Below, one piece after another: positions 42,996 through 51,652 of a DNA stretch of 64,000 nt. This DNA comes from Pseudonocardia ammonioxydans (lineage in GTDB: Bacteria; Actinomycetota; Actinomycetes; Mycobacteriales; Pseudonocardiaceae). Both the position numbers and the translations under genes were made by a program. The stretch covers positions 1-64,000 of the forward strand of contig NZ_FOUY01000008.1 of the NCBI RefSeq assembly GCF_900115005.1, given 5' to 3'. The first letter of the stretch is position 1. The number at the start of each line of letters is the position of its first letter. Under the pieces are notes generated by a model. The model did not search any database. It had not been told where the DNA came from and saw nothing but the letters and a program-made list of their open reading frames with translations.

Positions 42996-44147
42996 GTGCC
43001 GGATGATCTGCTGGAGTTCCCGCCGCTGAGCGAGCTGCGCCGCCGTACGAGCATGAAGTGGCGCACCTACGACGACGACGTCCTCCCGTTGTGGGTGGCC
43101 GAGGCCGACGTCCCGCTCGCCCCGGCGATCGTCGACGCGGTCACCGGGGCCGTCCACCGCGGCGACACCGGCTACCCGGCGGGCCGCGGTTACGCCGAGG
43201 CGTTCGCCCGGTTCGCCCGGGACCGGTGGGGCTGGGCCGGTCTCGACCCGGCGCGCACGCTCGTGGTGCCGGACGTGATGCAGGGGATCGCCGAGTCGCT
43301 GAAGGTCGTGCTCGCGCACGGGGGCGGTGTCGTCGCTCCGGGCGTCGCCGTCACGCCGCCGGTGTACCCGCCGTTCTACTCGTTCCTGCGCCACGCCGGG
43401 CTGGAGCCGGTGCTCGCGCCGCTGGACGGTGCCGGGCGGCTGGACCCGGCCGCGCTGGAGACGGTGTTCGCCGACGACGGGGTCGGTGCGTTCCTGCTCT
43501 GCTCACCGCACAACCCGACCGGCACCGTGCACACCGCCGACGAGCTGGCGACCGTCGCGGAGCTGGCCCGGCGGCACGGTGTCATCGTCGTCGCCGACGA
43601 GATCCACGCCCCGCTCGTGGACCCGGGCACGCCGTTCACCCCGTGGCTGACCGTCCCCGGCGCGGAGAACGGGGTCAGCCTGCTGTCGGCGTCGAAGGGC
43701 TGGAACCTGGCCGGGCTGAAGGCGGCGATCGCCGTCGCCGGACCGCAGGTGGACCTGGCGCCGTTCCCGGTGGACATGCTGGAGGTGGGCGCGAGCCACG
43801 TCGCGGTGCAGGCCCACGTCGCGGCCCTCGACAACGGCCGGGACTGGCTCGACGCGTTCGTCGCCGCGCTCGCGTCGCGCCGGGAGCTGCTCGCCGCCCT
43901 GCTCGTGGAGCACCTGCCGGCGGTGGGGTACCGGCCGGCCCCGGCGACGTTCCTGGCCTGGCTCGACTGCCACGCGCTCGACCTCGGTGACGACCCGGCG
44001 GCGACGTTCCTGGAACGGGGACGGGTCGGCCTCAACTCCGGCCTCCCGTTCGGCTCCGGCGGCGCCGGGCACGTGCGGCTCAACCTCGCGACGGGCCCGG
44101 AGATCCTCACCGACGCCGTGCGCCGGATGGCGGCCGCACTGCGCTGA
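42996..44147 (+). CDS. PatB/MalY-type PLP-dependent C-S lyase or aminotransferase
   Basis: 383 residues, fold-type I. Features are PLWVAEADVPLAPAI, DTGYPAGRGYAEAFARF, LCSPHNPTGTVH, VVADEIHAPLV (Asp binding the PLP nitrogen) and SASKGWNLAGLK with the Schiff-base lysine. The pattern fits cystathionine beta-lyase/MalY (Rv2294-like). The likely reaction is cleavage of cystathionine or other cysteine conjugates. The GTG lies 22 bases after murJ. A downstream cluster of palindromes begins within 60 bases of the stop. Confidence 0.9.
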   Translation: MPDDLLEFPPLSELRRRTSMKWRTYDDDVLPLWVAEADVPLAPAIVDAVTGAVHRGDTGYPAGRGYAEAFARFARDRWGWAGLDPARTLVVPDVMQGIAESLKVVLAHGGGVVAPGVAVTPPVYPPFYSFLRHAGLEPVLAPLDGAGRLDPAALETVFADDGVGAFLLCSPHNPTGTVHTADELATVAELARRHGVIVVADEIHAPLVDPGTPFTPWLTVPGAENGVSLLSASKGWNLAGLKAAIAVAGPQVDLAPFPVDMLEVGASHVAVQAHVAALDNGRDWLDAFVAALASRRELLAALLVEHLPAVGYRPAPATFLAWLDCHALDLGDDPAATFLERGRVGLNSGLPFGSGGAGHVRLNLATGPEILTDAVRRMAAALR

Positions 44148-44159
44148 CCGCGGCCCCGT

Positions 44160-44560
44160 GCCCGGGGGGCCTCGTGCCCGGGGCCTCGTGCTCGGGGGTC
44201 TCGTGCCGCGGCATCTCGTGCCCCGAGGGGCACCCTCGTAGCGCCAGGTGCCCCGAGGGTGCCCCTGGGGGCGCCGGGGCGGGGCCGGTGCCTCGCCGGG
44301 GATGCCGCGAGGGGCACCCCGGTGGCGCCAGGTGCCCCGAGGGTGCCCCCGGGAGCACCAGGCCGTGCCGGTAGCCGGGACGAAACAAAACAAGAGATGC
44401 CGCGAGGGGCACCCCCGTGGCGCCAGGTGCCCCGAGGGTGCCCCTGGGGGCGCCGGGGCGGGGCCGGTGCCGGGTCGGTGCCCCGCCGGAAATGCCGCGA
44501 GGGGCACCCCCGTGGCGCCAGGTGCCTCGAGGGTGCCCCTGGGAGCACGAGGTGCGACGG
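44160..44560. repeat. Cluster of four dispersed-palindrome copies
   Basis: After a short run of CTCGTGCCCGGGG-type iterations, four copies of the palindromic element follow with GGGGCACCC arms at 44227, 44311, 44406 and 44501. Copies 2, 3 and 4 are spaced exactly 95 bp apart, so a larger unit including the spacer was duplicated. Each has the core GGGGCACCC...GGGTGCCCC around a GCGCCAGGT loop. Copy 1 is 45/48 identical to the lone copy at 8526. One spacer contains an AT-rich word (GAAACAAAACAAG). There is no gene in this 458-bp gap. Confidence 0.85.
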
Positions 44561-44605
44561 GCGGGCCGCCGCGCGCAGCGGGCCGGCCCGGCTCGGTCGT
44601 CCGGC

Positions 44606-45901
44606 TCAGTCGTCCGGGTCGTCGCCGACGAGGTCGGAGGCCGGGGCCGCGCCGTTCTGGCTCTTCACCGTGACCTTCTGCCGCCCGCGGCGCTGGGCCG
44701 GACGCGGCGGGGGCGGCGGGGTCTGCTGGGCGTACTGCCCACCCCGGCCCATGATCAGCTCGGCGAAGGTCGCCATCGCCTCGTCCAGCTGGCTGGCGCT
44801 GCGCTTCTCGGACTCGGTGTTCGCGCGGGTCACGAGCTCGGTCACCGAGCCGGTGTCCGGACGGTCCCGCAGGGTCGAGTCGATGCCGGACAGCCGGCCG
44901 TCGACATCCCCGGCGAGCTTGTCCAGGCGCGTGTCGACCTCGCCGGCCAGCCGGTCGAGCCGGGAGTCGACGCTCTCGGTGAGCGTGTCGAACCGGCCGT
45001 CGACGCTGCCGGAGAGCTTGTCGAGGCGCTCGTCGAAGGCGGTGAGCCGCTCGGTCACCGTGCCGTCGAGCTCGCCGAGCCGGTCCTTGAGGGAACCGCC
45101 GAGCTTGCCGACCCGGTCCTTCACCGAACCGTCCAGATCGGTCAGCTTCTCGTCCAGACCGGACTCGACGGAGTCCAGACGGGAGCCGACCTCCTCGAGC
45201 CGGGTCGAGAGGGCCTCGAGCCGCTCGGTGAGCGCGTCGAACGCCGGAGCGGGGTCGACGGCCGGGCGCTGTGCCAGCTCCTCCAGCCGCCGGTGCAGCC
45301 CGACGGAGGTGTCGCCGAGCAGGTTGCGCAGGCCCTCGCCGGTCTCCTCGAACGAACCGACGGCGGCGTCGAGCTGCTCCTTCACCTGGCGCTCGACCCC
45401 GTCGACCCGCTCCTTGATCGGGGCGGCGACGGCGTTCGGCATCGCGTCCAGGCGCATCTCGTGCCGGTCGAGCCGGTTGTCGAGGTCGTCGAGCCGCTTG
45501 TGCAGGCCGCCGAGCCGGTCGTCGAGGCCGTCCATCCGGCCGGAGACGCCCTCGAGACGCCCGCCCATGCCGTCGAGGCGGCCGTCGAGCTGTGCGATCG
45601 GCTTGGCCAGCTTGTCCGGCAGCGACTCGATCGCGCGGGTGATCGCGCCGAGGACGATCTCCTGGTTGTCCAGCTTGGTCACGGTCTCGTCGAGGCGCTC
45701 GGCCAGGACGTTCAGCTCGGTCCGGTCGGGGAGCTCGGTGAGCTTCTTCCGCACGGTGCCGATGGCGTCCAGTGCGGCAAGCCGGGCGTGGATCTCGTCG
45801 AGGGAGTCGAAGATCTGCTGCTGTTCGCTGTCACGGATCTCGGCCGCCCGCGTGAGCATGCCGCGCATCCGGTCGAACGAGAGGTTCGAAGTGTCGCTCA
45901 T
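44606..45901 (-). CDS. Long coiled-coil protein with heptad then hendecad repeats
   Basis: 431 residues, soluble and acidic. Residues about 100-155 are seven perfect heptads of the type [21 protein letters not shown]. Residues about 230-345 run in 11-residue repeats such as [11 protein letters not shown] and [11 protein letters not shown]. The end is different: a Pro-rich PPPPPP stretch, a basic [10 protein letters not shown] patch and an acidic DDPDD tail. There is no membrane segment or signal. It resembles apolipoprotein-like or DivIVA-like filament builders only in style; I do not recognise a family. It diverges from add over a 200-bp interval. The ATG has AGGAAGC and GCAGG upstream. Confidence 0.8.
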   Translation of the reverse strand: MSDTSNLSFDRMRGMLTRAAEIRDSEQQQIFDSLDEIHARLAALDAIGTVRKKLTELPDRTELNVLAERLDETVTKLDNQEIVLGAITRAIESLPDKLAKPIAQLDGRLDGMGGRLEGVSGRMDGLDDRLGGLHKRLDDLDNRLDRHEMRLDAMPNAVAAPIKERVDGVERQVKEQLDAAVGSFEETGEGLRNLLGDTSVGLHRRLEELAQRPAVDPAPAFDALTERLEALSTRLEEVGSRLDSVESGLDEKLTDLDGSVKDRVGKLGGSLKDRLGELDGTVTERLTAFDERLDKLSGSVDGRFDTLTESVDSRLDRLAGEVDTRLDKLAGDVDGRLSGIDSTLRDRPDTGSVTELVTRANTESEKRSASQLDEAMATFAELIMGRGGQYAQQTPPPPPRPAQRRGRQKVTVKSQNGAAPASDLVGDDPDD

Positions 45902-46102
45902 GGCACCTGCTGCGCTTCCTCTGAGCCAAGTGGGGAGTGCCCAGAGGGTAGCGACCGCCGTTGGAGGGTCGGCGGACGGTGTTGCGTTGGGCCGTCCGGG
46001 GTATCCGTGCGCACCCGATCCGGGTGTCGATCATGGCAGGTCGACGGGCTCCGATCGCCACGCCACGCCGGGACGATCCCGTGGATGGGTACGGTGCCCC
46101 GC

Positions 46103-47341
46103 GTGGCAGATCCCGCAGATCCCGCTGCACCGGCCCCCGGCGGCCCGTCCGGCGCGGCCCCGATCACCGCCGAGACCGTGCGGCGCGCCCCGAAGGTGCT
46201 GCTGCACGACCACCTCGACGGCGGGCTGCGGGTCGACACCGTCATCGATCTCGCCCGGGAGACCGGCTACCGCAAGCTGCCGACCACCGATCCCGGCGAG
46301 CTCGCCGCCTGGTTCCTCGGCGCCGCGCACTCGGGCTCGCTGGAGCGCTACCTGGAGACCTTCGGGCACACCGTCGCCGTCATGCAGACCCGCGAGGCGC
46401 TGACGAGGGTCGCCGCCGAGGCCGCCGAGGACCTGGCTGCCGACGGCGTCGTCTACGCCGAGGTGCGTTTCGCCCCGGAACTGCACGTGGAGGGCGGTCT
46501 CGACGTCGACGCCGTCATCACCGCCGTCCTCGACGGGTTCCGGATCGGCACCCGGCGGGCCGCCGCGGCCGGGCGGACCATCCGGATCGGTGCACTGCTC
46601 ACCGCCATGCGGCACGCCGCCCGCTCCCGCGAGATCGCCGAGCTGGCCGTCCGCTACCGCGAACCCGTGGAACCCCGCTCCTCCGCCGCCCCGCACGGCG
46701 CCGTGGTCGGCTTCGACATCGCCGGCGCGGAGAAGGGCTTCCCGCCCACCCGGCACCTCGACGCGTTCGAGTACGTCCGCCAGCAGAACGCGCACGTCAC
46801 CATCCATGCCGGTGAGGCGTTCGGACTGCCGTCGATCTGGGAGGCGATCCAGTGGTGCGGCGCCGACCGGCTCGGCCACGGCGTGCGGATCGTCGATGAC
46901 ATCACGACCGACATCACCGCCGACATCACCACCGACGCCGCCACCGGCAGGACCACGGGCCGGGACGGCGCCGCCCTGCCACGGCTCGGGCGGCTCGCCG
47001 CCTACGTGCGGGACAGCCGGGTGCCGCTGGAGATGTGCCCGACGTCCAACCTGCACACCGGCGCCGTGGCCTCGCTGGCCGAGCACCCGATCGGCCTGCT
47101 CACCGACCTGCGGTTCCGGGTCACGGTGAACACCGACAACCGGCTGATGTCCGGGTGCACGATGACCAGCGAGCTGGTCGACCTCGCCGAGACCTTCGGC
47201 TACGGCTGGAGCACGCTGCAGTGGTACACGGTCAACGCCATGAAGTCGGCGTTCATCGGGTTCGACGAGCGGCTGGCGCTGATCCAGGACGTCATCAAGC
47301 CGGGCTACGCCGCCCTCGGCGGCGGCGACCCGACGGCCTGA
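46103..47341 (+). CDS. add: Adenosine deaminase
   Basis: 412 residues from GTG 46103. The zinc-site motifs are complete: LLHDHLDGG (HxH), [10 protein letters not shown] (His and catalytic Glu), DRLGHGVRI (His) and [10 protein letters not shown] (Asp). It converts adenosine and deoxyadenosine to inosines that PunA can cleave. Two insertions stand out against the mycobacterial enzyme: about 12 residues after VRYREP, and about 25 after VDDI that include the repeat [20 protein letters not shown] -10 lies 7 bases before this GTG, which favours a leaderless start here; ATG 46085 and GTG 46094 are alternatives. Confidence 0.94.
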   Translation: MADPADPAAPAPGGPSGAAPITAETVRRAPKVLLHDHLDGGLRVDTVIDLARETGYRKLPTTDPGELAAWFLGAAHSGSLERYLETFGHTVAVMQTREALTRVAAEAAEDLAADGVVYAEVRFAPELHVEGGLDVDAVITAVLDGFRIGTRRAAAAGRTIRIGALLTAMRHAARSREIAELAVRYREPVEPRSSAAPHGAVVGFDIAGAEKGFPPTRHLDAFEYVRQQNAHVTIHAGEAFGLPSIWEAIQWCGADRLGHGVRIVDDITTDITADITTDAATGRTTGRDGAALPRLGRLAAYVRDSRVPLEMCPTSNLHTGAVASLAEHPIGLLTDLRFRVTVNTDNRLMSGCTMTSELVDLAETFGYGWSTLQWYTVNAMKSAFIGFDERLALIQDVIKPGYAALGGGDPTA

Positions 47342-47343
47342 CG

Positions 47344-47377
47344 GGCCCGGCGGTCCGACCGGCACGACCGCCGGGCC
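47344..47377. terminator. Hairpin between convergent add and the Rv3311-like gene
   Basis: GGCCCGGCGGTC (47344-47355) pairs perfectly with 47366-47377 around a 10-base loop. It starts 3 bases after the add stop and could serve both convergent genes. Confidence 0.7.
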
Positions 47378-47380
47378 GTA

Positions 47381-47447
47381 GTGATTCCGGCGGCAGGCCA
47401 CAGTGCCTCCGGGTGGCAGGCCGCAGTGCTTCCGGCGGCAGGTTTCA
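47381..47447. repeat. Three 22-23 bp tandem repeats abutting a stop codon
   Basis: Units at 47381-47402, 47403-47425 and 47426-47447 (core TTCCGGCGGCAGG, then CAGTGC) follow the hairpin. The stop codon of the minus-strand gene (47445-47447) is exactly the end of the last unit. Confidence 0.75.
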
Positions 47448-48779
47448 GTGCACCCGGAGCCGGGCCTCCAGCCCGGCGACCAGCTCGCCCCACGCCTGCG
47501 CCTCCTGGGAGAACGGCGGGGTCGGCGCCATCCGGGTGGGATCGGGCCGGACGACGAACGACACCAGCCAGCCGAGGCTGTTCGACTCCGCCAGCGCATC
47601 GGCCGGCTCGGTGTCCCCGGCCCACTCGCCGACGTCGGTGAGCAGCTCCGAGGCCAGGTCGAGCTGGACCGGGTCCAGGTCGAGTACGCCGTCGGCGAGG
47701 TCCGCGCCGATCCCGGTGAGCACGTAGGTGTTCATGTCCTCGACCCCGGCCTCGAGATCGCCGACCTTCGCGGCCTCCAGGACGTCGGCGAAGGTGAGCG
47801 CCGCGGCGAGGTCGGTGCCCTGCACCGCGGGATGTTCCTGGTCGGCCAGCGCGCGCACCAGGGCGCGCTCCGAGCCGAACACGTCGATCCGGCCGTCGGA
47901 ACCGAGGAACACCGGCGCGTCGTCGAGGTAGCACCGCAGGGTCACCACCGAGCGGTCCCCGGACTCGATGCGGATCGGGTCGATGCCCACCTCGGCCCAG
48001 AAGCCGGTCGGGCCCTCGTCCCCGTCGGTGTCCCCGCCGGAGGCTTCCACAGTGTCCCTGCCGGTGTCGCTGCCGGTGCCTCTGCGGTTGCCGTCGTCCT
48101 CCGAGCCGGAGGTGCCGGCGGCGAGGGCGGCGGCCTCCAGCTCCTCGTCGTCGGCGTCGCCGGTGCCCTGCTGCTCGGCCTCCCACTCGGCGGCCTCGGC
48201 CCGGGCCTTCTCCAGCGCGCCGGAGTCGACGTCCGGGGTGGTGACGAGCCCGTCGACGGTGTCGACGACGTCGTCCCAGTGCTGGGTGATCGCCGCGGAC
48301 AGGGCGGTCCACTGCTTGCGCCCCTCGCGGCCGGTGAAGGCCGCCCGGCCCTCCCGCAGCAGTGCGAAGGCCGGTTCGCCGTCGAGCGCGGCGATGACGT
48401 TCTCCAGATCGCAGACGTCGGCGAGGGACCGCACGATCGACACGGCCTCGTGCAGCTCCTGCACGGTCTGCGCGTCGGGGTCGGCGGCAGCCAGCTCGGG
48501 CAGGCCGACCAGGTCGTAGCGGTGCGCGTCGTCGGGGGTCAGCTCGCCGACCGAGAGGCCGGGGACCGCGGACCACGCGGGATGGTCGGTCAGGTCGTGC
48601 TCCGGCGCGGTGCGGACGAACGCGGCGAGGCCCGCCACCTCGTCGAAGACGTACACGTGCTCGTCATCGCCGAGGAAGGCCTCCCACTCCTCGCCGTCCT
48701 CCCGCCACGGGGGAGCCCACAGGGTCACCACGTCGCCCCGCGTGAGAGCGAGCCGGATCGGGACGATGTCGCTTGCCAC
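47445..48779 (-). CDS. Conserved actinobacterial protein (Rv3311-like)
   Basis: 444 residues, strongly acidic, with no signal or membrane helix. The start DIVPIRLALTRGDVVTLWAPPWREDGEEWEAFL and the end region (SFVVRPDPTRMAPTPPFSQEAQAW) look conserved, while the middle (about residues 195-260) is a Glu/Asp/Gly/Thr linker. Two similar halves are hinted at: AFLGDDEHVYVFDEVAGLAAFVRT near residue 33 and FLGSDGRIDVFGSERALVRAL near 290. Position between add and upp matches Rv3311 of M. tuberculosis. The function is unknown. The start is GTG at 48779. Confidence 0.8.
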   Translation of the reverse strand: MASDIVPIRLALTRGDVVTLWAPPWREDGEEWEAFLGDDEHVYVFDEVAGLAAFVRTAPEHDLTDHPAWSAVPGLSVGELTPDDAHRYDLVGLPELAAADPDAQTVQELHEAVSIVRSLADVCDLENVIAALDGEPAFALLREGRAAFTGREGRKQWTALSAAITQHWDDVVDTVDGLVTTPDVDSGALEKARAEAAEWEAEQQGTGDADDEELEAAALAAGTSGSEDDGNRRGTGSDTGRDTVEASGGDTDGDEGPTGFWAEVGIDPIRIESGDRSVVTLRCYLDDAPVFLGSDGRIDVFGSERALVRALADQEHPAVQGTDLAAALTFADVLEAAKVGDLEAGVEDMNTYVLTGIGADLADGVLDLDPVQLDLASELLTDVGEWAGDTEPADALAESNSLGWLVSFVVRPDPTRMAPTPPFSQEAQAWGELVAGLEARLRVH

Positions 48780-48977
48780 GCCGGCGACCCTATCGTCGTG
48801 CCGGCCCTCCGGCCGGGCCGACCGCCGGGGTGTCGCGGCCGGACCGGAGGCGTCTGGATCGCCCGGGGCGCGGCACGCCGGCGGTGCCGGATGCCGGGAC
48901 CGGAGCCGTGGCGGGGTGCGTCGGGCGGGATCTCGGGAGCGCGGTCGGGGGCGGGTGGGGAGACCCGCCGCCCTGCG

Positions 48978-49214
48978 TCAGGCCTGGCTGTGCAGGCGGA
49001 CCACGCCGATGGAAACGTCCTCGAGCCCCCCACGGTCGAAGTCGCGTCGCAGCTGGTCGGCCTTGACGGTCGCCGTCATCCCGTCGAACGGGCCGTGGGC
49101 GTCCACCTCCCCGGTCTGCGGGTCCACCGCCAGAACGACGTACCCGTCGCACTGCGTGAGCTTCTCCGCAGCAGCGATCAGCGTCTGTTCCTCCGAAGTC
49201 GTGTTCTCCGGCAT
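48978..49214 (-). CDS. Small conserved acidic protein
   Basis: 78 residues: MPENTTSEEQTLIAAAEKLT, then CDGYVVLAVDPQTGEVDAHGPFDG and a C-terminal DVSIGVVRLHSQA. A very good Shine-Dalgarno (GAGGAGG, 8 bases before ATG) supports expression. It looks like a compact alpha/beta fold, with one cysteine and no membrane segment. I do not recognise a named family. It stands alone, with a possible -10 TACTAG just upstream. Confidence 0.7.
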   Translation of the reverse strand: MPENTTSEEQTLIAAAEKLTQCDGYVVLAVDPQTGEVDAHGPFDGMTATVKADQLRRDFDRGGLEDVSIGVVRLHSQA

Positions 49215-49700
49215 CGGATCACCTCCTCGTCATCTAGTACAGCGTCGGCGAGGGCCCGGGTGTGACACCGTTTCGGCCATACCACCCGTTCAGGTCAGGT
49301 GAATTCCGAAATCGGCGACCCCGTGTGCCGATCGTGGCACCCGGCCCGCCGGGTCACGCGAAGAGGGGAACGCGGCGTGTCGCGCGCACCACTCGTCGTG
49401 ATCACGGGGCCGATCGGGGTCCGCCTGTCACGCAAGGTCTGCGGCGGTGCCCGGCGGCTCACCCGGGCGGGGCGGGAGTCGACTTTGCGGTGCCCGCTCG
49501 TCACCCGTCGGGGCGGGCTCGGAGCTCACTCTTCGTAGCGCTGCGTGCTCCTCCGGGGGCGTCGACACGCGTCCGTGGGTGGGACTCCGGATGGACGGGG
49601 GATGTCCGTGCGGTCACGGGTCGGCATCACTCCGGCGTGTCCCCGGTCGTCACCGGTGGTGCAGGGCACCCGCCCGGAGGGGGTCCCGTGGCGCGCCGGC
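49215..49700. other. Intergenic region before upp
   Basis: About 490 bp without a convincing gene, hairpin or repeat. The promoter of upp is probably the TAGGCT at 49706-49711, 8 bases before its GTG. Short frames here have no conserved features. Confidence 0.5.
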
Positions 49701-49719
49701 GTCCGTAGGCTGTGGACCC

Positions 49720-50343
49720 GTGGACACGATCGTAGTCGACCACCCGCTGGCGCGGGCGCGACTGAGCACCATGCGGGACGCCCGCACCGACAACGCCACC
49801 TTCCGGGCGGCGCTGCGGGAACTGACCCTGATGCTGATCTACGAGGCGACCCGCTCGGCGCCGCTGGCCGAGGACCGGATCCACACCCCGGTCTCGCGGA
49901 CCGTCGCCTACCGGCTGGAGACGCCGCCGGTGCTCGTCCCGGTGCTGCGCGCGGGCCTGGGCATGGCCGACGCCGCGCTCGACCTGGTGCCCGAGGCCCA
50001 GATGGGCTTCGTCGGGATGGCCCGCGACGAGACCACCCACGAACCGGTGCCCTACATGGAGTCGCTGCCCGAGTCGCTCGTCGGGCGGCCGGTGTTCGTG
50101 CTCGACCCGATGCTCGCGACCGGCGGGTCGATGGTCCACACGGTCGAGCTGCTCACCCGCCGCGGCGCCGACGACGTGACCGTCGTCTGCGCGCTGTGCG
50201 CCCCGGAGGGGGTGCAGCGGCTGAAGGAGGCGGACCTGCCGATCCGCATGGTCACCGCCAGCATCGACGAGCGGCTCAACGACTCGGCGTTCATCGTCCC
50301 GGGCCTCGGCGACGCCGGGGACCGCCAGTTCGGCTCGGTCTGA
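49720..50343 (+). CDS. upp: Uracil phosphoribosyltransferase
   Basis: 207 residues. The PRPP-binding loop [10 protein letters not shown], the family start [16 protein letters not shown] and the uracil-binding C-terminus ([16 protein letters not shown] [15 protein letters not shown]) are all present. It salvages uracil to UMP, using the base released by pyrimidine phosphorolysis. A TAGGCT -10 eight bases before the GTG suggests a leaderless message. Confidence 0.97.
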   Translation: MDTIVVDHPLARARLSTMRDARTDNATFRAALRELTLMLIYEATRSAPLAEDRIHTPVSRTVAYRLETPPVLVPVLRAGLGMADAALDLVPEAQMGFVGMARDETTHEPVPYMESLPESLVGRPVFVLDPMLATGGSMVHTVELLTRRGADDVTVVCALCAPEGVQRLKEADLPIRMVTASIDERLNDSAFIVPGLGDAGDRQFGSV

Positions 50344-50349
50344 GCCCCG

Positions 50350-51159
50350 GTGCCCGGTCCGACGGCGGACGGTGCCGCCCCGGCCCCCGGCCGCCGGGTC
50401 TCGGCCCGGCGGGTCCGGCGCCGGCTGCTCTCCGGCGCGGTGGTCGCGCTGCTGGCCGGTGCCGTCTCGGTGCTCCCGGCGGCGGACCGCCCGGAGGAGA
50501 TCGACGTCCCGGCCGTCGCCGCACCCGGGACGCTGCGGGTGATGCCGCTCGGTGCCTCGTCCACCGTCGGCGTGGGCAGCACCGCCACGGCCGGGTACCG
50601 GTTGCCGCTGTGGGAGCGGTTGACTGCCGAGGGCGTGCGGGTTGACTACGTCGGCTCGCGCTCGACCGGCCCGGACGCGCTGCCCGACGCCGACCACGAG
50701 GGCCGCTCGGGCTGGTCCGCGGCCCGGATGGTCCCGATGGTCGGCGGATGGGTGCTGGCCGCCGACCCGGACGTCGTGCTGCTGCACGCCGGTACCAACG
50801 ACCTGCTGGGCGGTGCGTCGGCGCAGGCCACGGCCGCCAACCTCGACCGGGTGCTCGACCGGATCTTCGTCGCGGCGCCGCGCACCCACGTGATCATGGC
50901 GGGGGTGTGGGCGCCGCTGCCGAAGCAGCGCGCGCAGCGCGCCGAGCTGACCCGCCGGCTGCCGCAGGTCGCCCAGGAGCACCGGGCGGCCGGGCACTCG
51001 GTCGAGTTCGTCGACGTCGGGGACCTGTTCCCGGCGGCCCGTACCGCCGACGGGCTGCACGCCGCGCCGCAGGCCTACCGGGCGATCGCCGGGATGTGGG
51101 CCGAGCGGATCGGGGCGTGGCTGGAGCGCCCGCCGGACCGCCGCCGCGCCTCCGGGTAG
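50350..51159 (+). CDS. Secreted SGNH/GDSL hydrolase
   Basis: 269 residues from GTG, 6 bases after upp. An Arg-rich start and hydrophobic helix (LLSGAVVALLAGAVSVLPAA) act as signal or anchor. The SGNH blocks follow: nucleophile Ser in MPLGASSTVGVGS, Gly in HEGRSGW, Asn in LLHAGTNDLLGG and Asp-His in ADGLHAAPQAY. It should be an esterase or deacetylase acting on a wall polymer or lipid outside the cell. The specific substrate is not visible. Close coupling to upp looks accidental. Confidence 0.88.
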   Translation: MPGPTADGAAPAPGRRVSARRVRRRLLSGAVVALLAGAVSVLPAADRPEEIDVPAVAAPGTLRVMPLGASSTVGVGSTATAGYRLPLWERLTAEGVRVDYVGSRSTGPDALPDADHEGRSGWSAARMVPMVGGWVLAADPDVVLLHAGTNDLLGGASAQATAANLDRVLDRIFVAAPRTHVIMAGVWAPLPKQRAQRAELTRRLPQVAQEHRAAGHSVEFVDVGDLFPAARTADGLHAAPQAYRAIAGMWAERIGAWLERPPDRRRASG

Positions 51160-51163
51160 GGCC

Positions 51164-51652
51164 TCACTGCTCCGGCATGACGGTGGCGGCCAGGACCGCG
51201 CCCAGCTCGCGGCAGGCCGCGCGGGCCCGCCCGTCCGGGGACCCGGTGACCTCCACCGGGGCGGCGGCCGCGGCCCAGCCCATCCCCTCGGCGATCGTCG
51301 TCACGGCGCGGGTCGCGCCGGAGGTGTCCGAGCCGCCGTGCACCCACAGCCCGTACGGCAGGCCACGGGTGTCGTCGCCGCAGACGTAGTACACCTGGTC
51401 GAGGAAGTGCTTGAGCGCGCCGGACATGTAGCCGATGTTCGCCGGGGTGCCGAGCACGACGGCGTCGGCGGCCAGCAGGTCTGTCGCGGTCGCCGCCAGC
51501 GCGGCCCGGGACACCGTCTCCACGCCGGTGATCTCCGGATCGGCCGCGCCCGCCTGCACCTCGGCGAGCAGCTCCGCCGTCGCCGGGGACGGCGTGTGGT
51601 GCACGATCAGCAGCCTGGCCCGGTCCGGCGGTCCGTCCGCACGCTCACTCAT
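51164..51652 (-). CDS. Flavodoxin-like FMN-binding protein
   Basis: 162 residues. The start RLLIVHHTPSPATAELLAEV supplies the phosphate-binding loop. LAADAVVLGTPANIGYMSGALKHFLDQVYY and GLWVHGGSDTSGATRAV are the flavodoxin/NADPH-dependent FMN reductase loops. The likely role is quinone or FMN reduction. The ATG overlaps the stop of the pmm gene (ATGA), so the two are translationally coupled. This partner is absent from the mycobacterial version of the locus as I remember it. Confidence 0.85.
   Translation of the reverse strand: MSERADGPPDRARLLIVHHTPSPATAELLAEVQAGAADPEITGVETVSRAALAATATDLLAADAVVLGTPANIGYMSGALKHFLDQVYYVCGDDTRGLPYGLWVHGGSDTSGATRAVTTIAEGMGWAAAAAPVEVTGSPDGRARAACRELGAVLAATVMPEQ

Noticed and set aside
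44219-44560. Palindromic repeats at 95-bp spacing as a CRISPR array
   Set aside because: The spacers are copies of each other, not unique, and the same element occurs alone at 8526. This fits duplicated intergenic elements.
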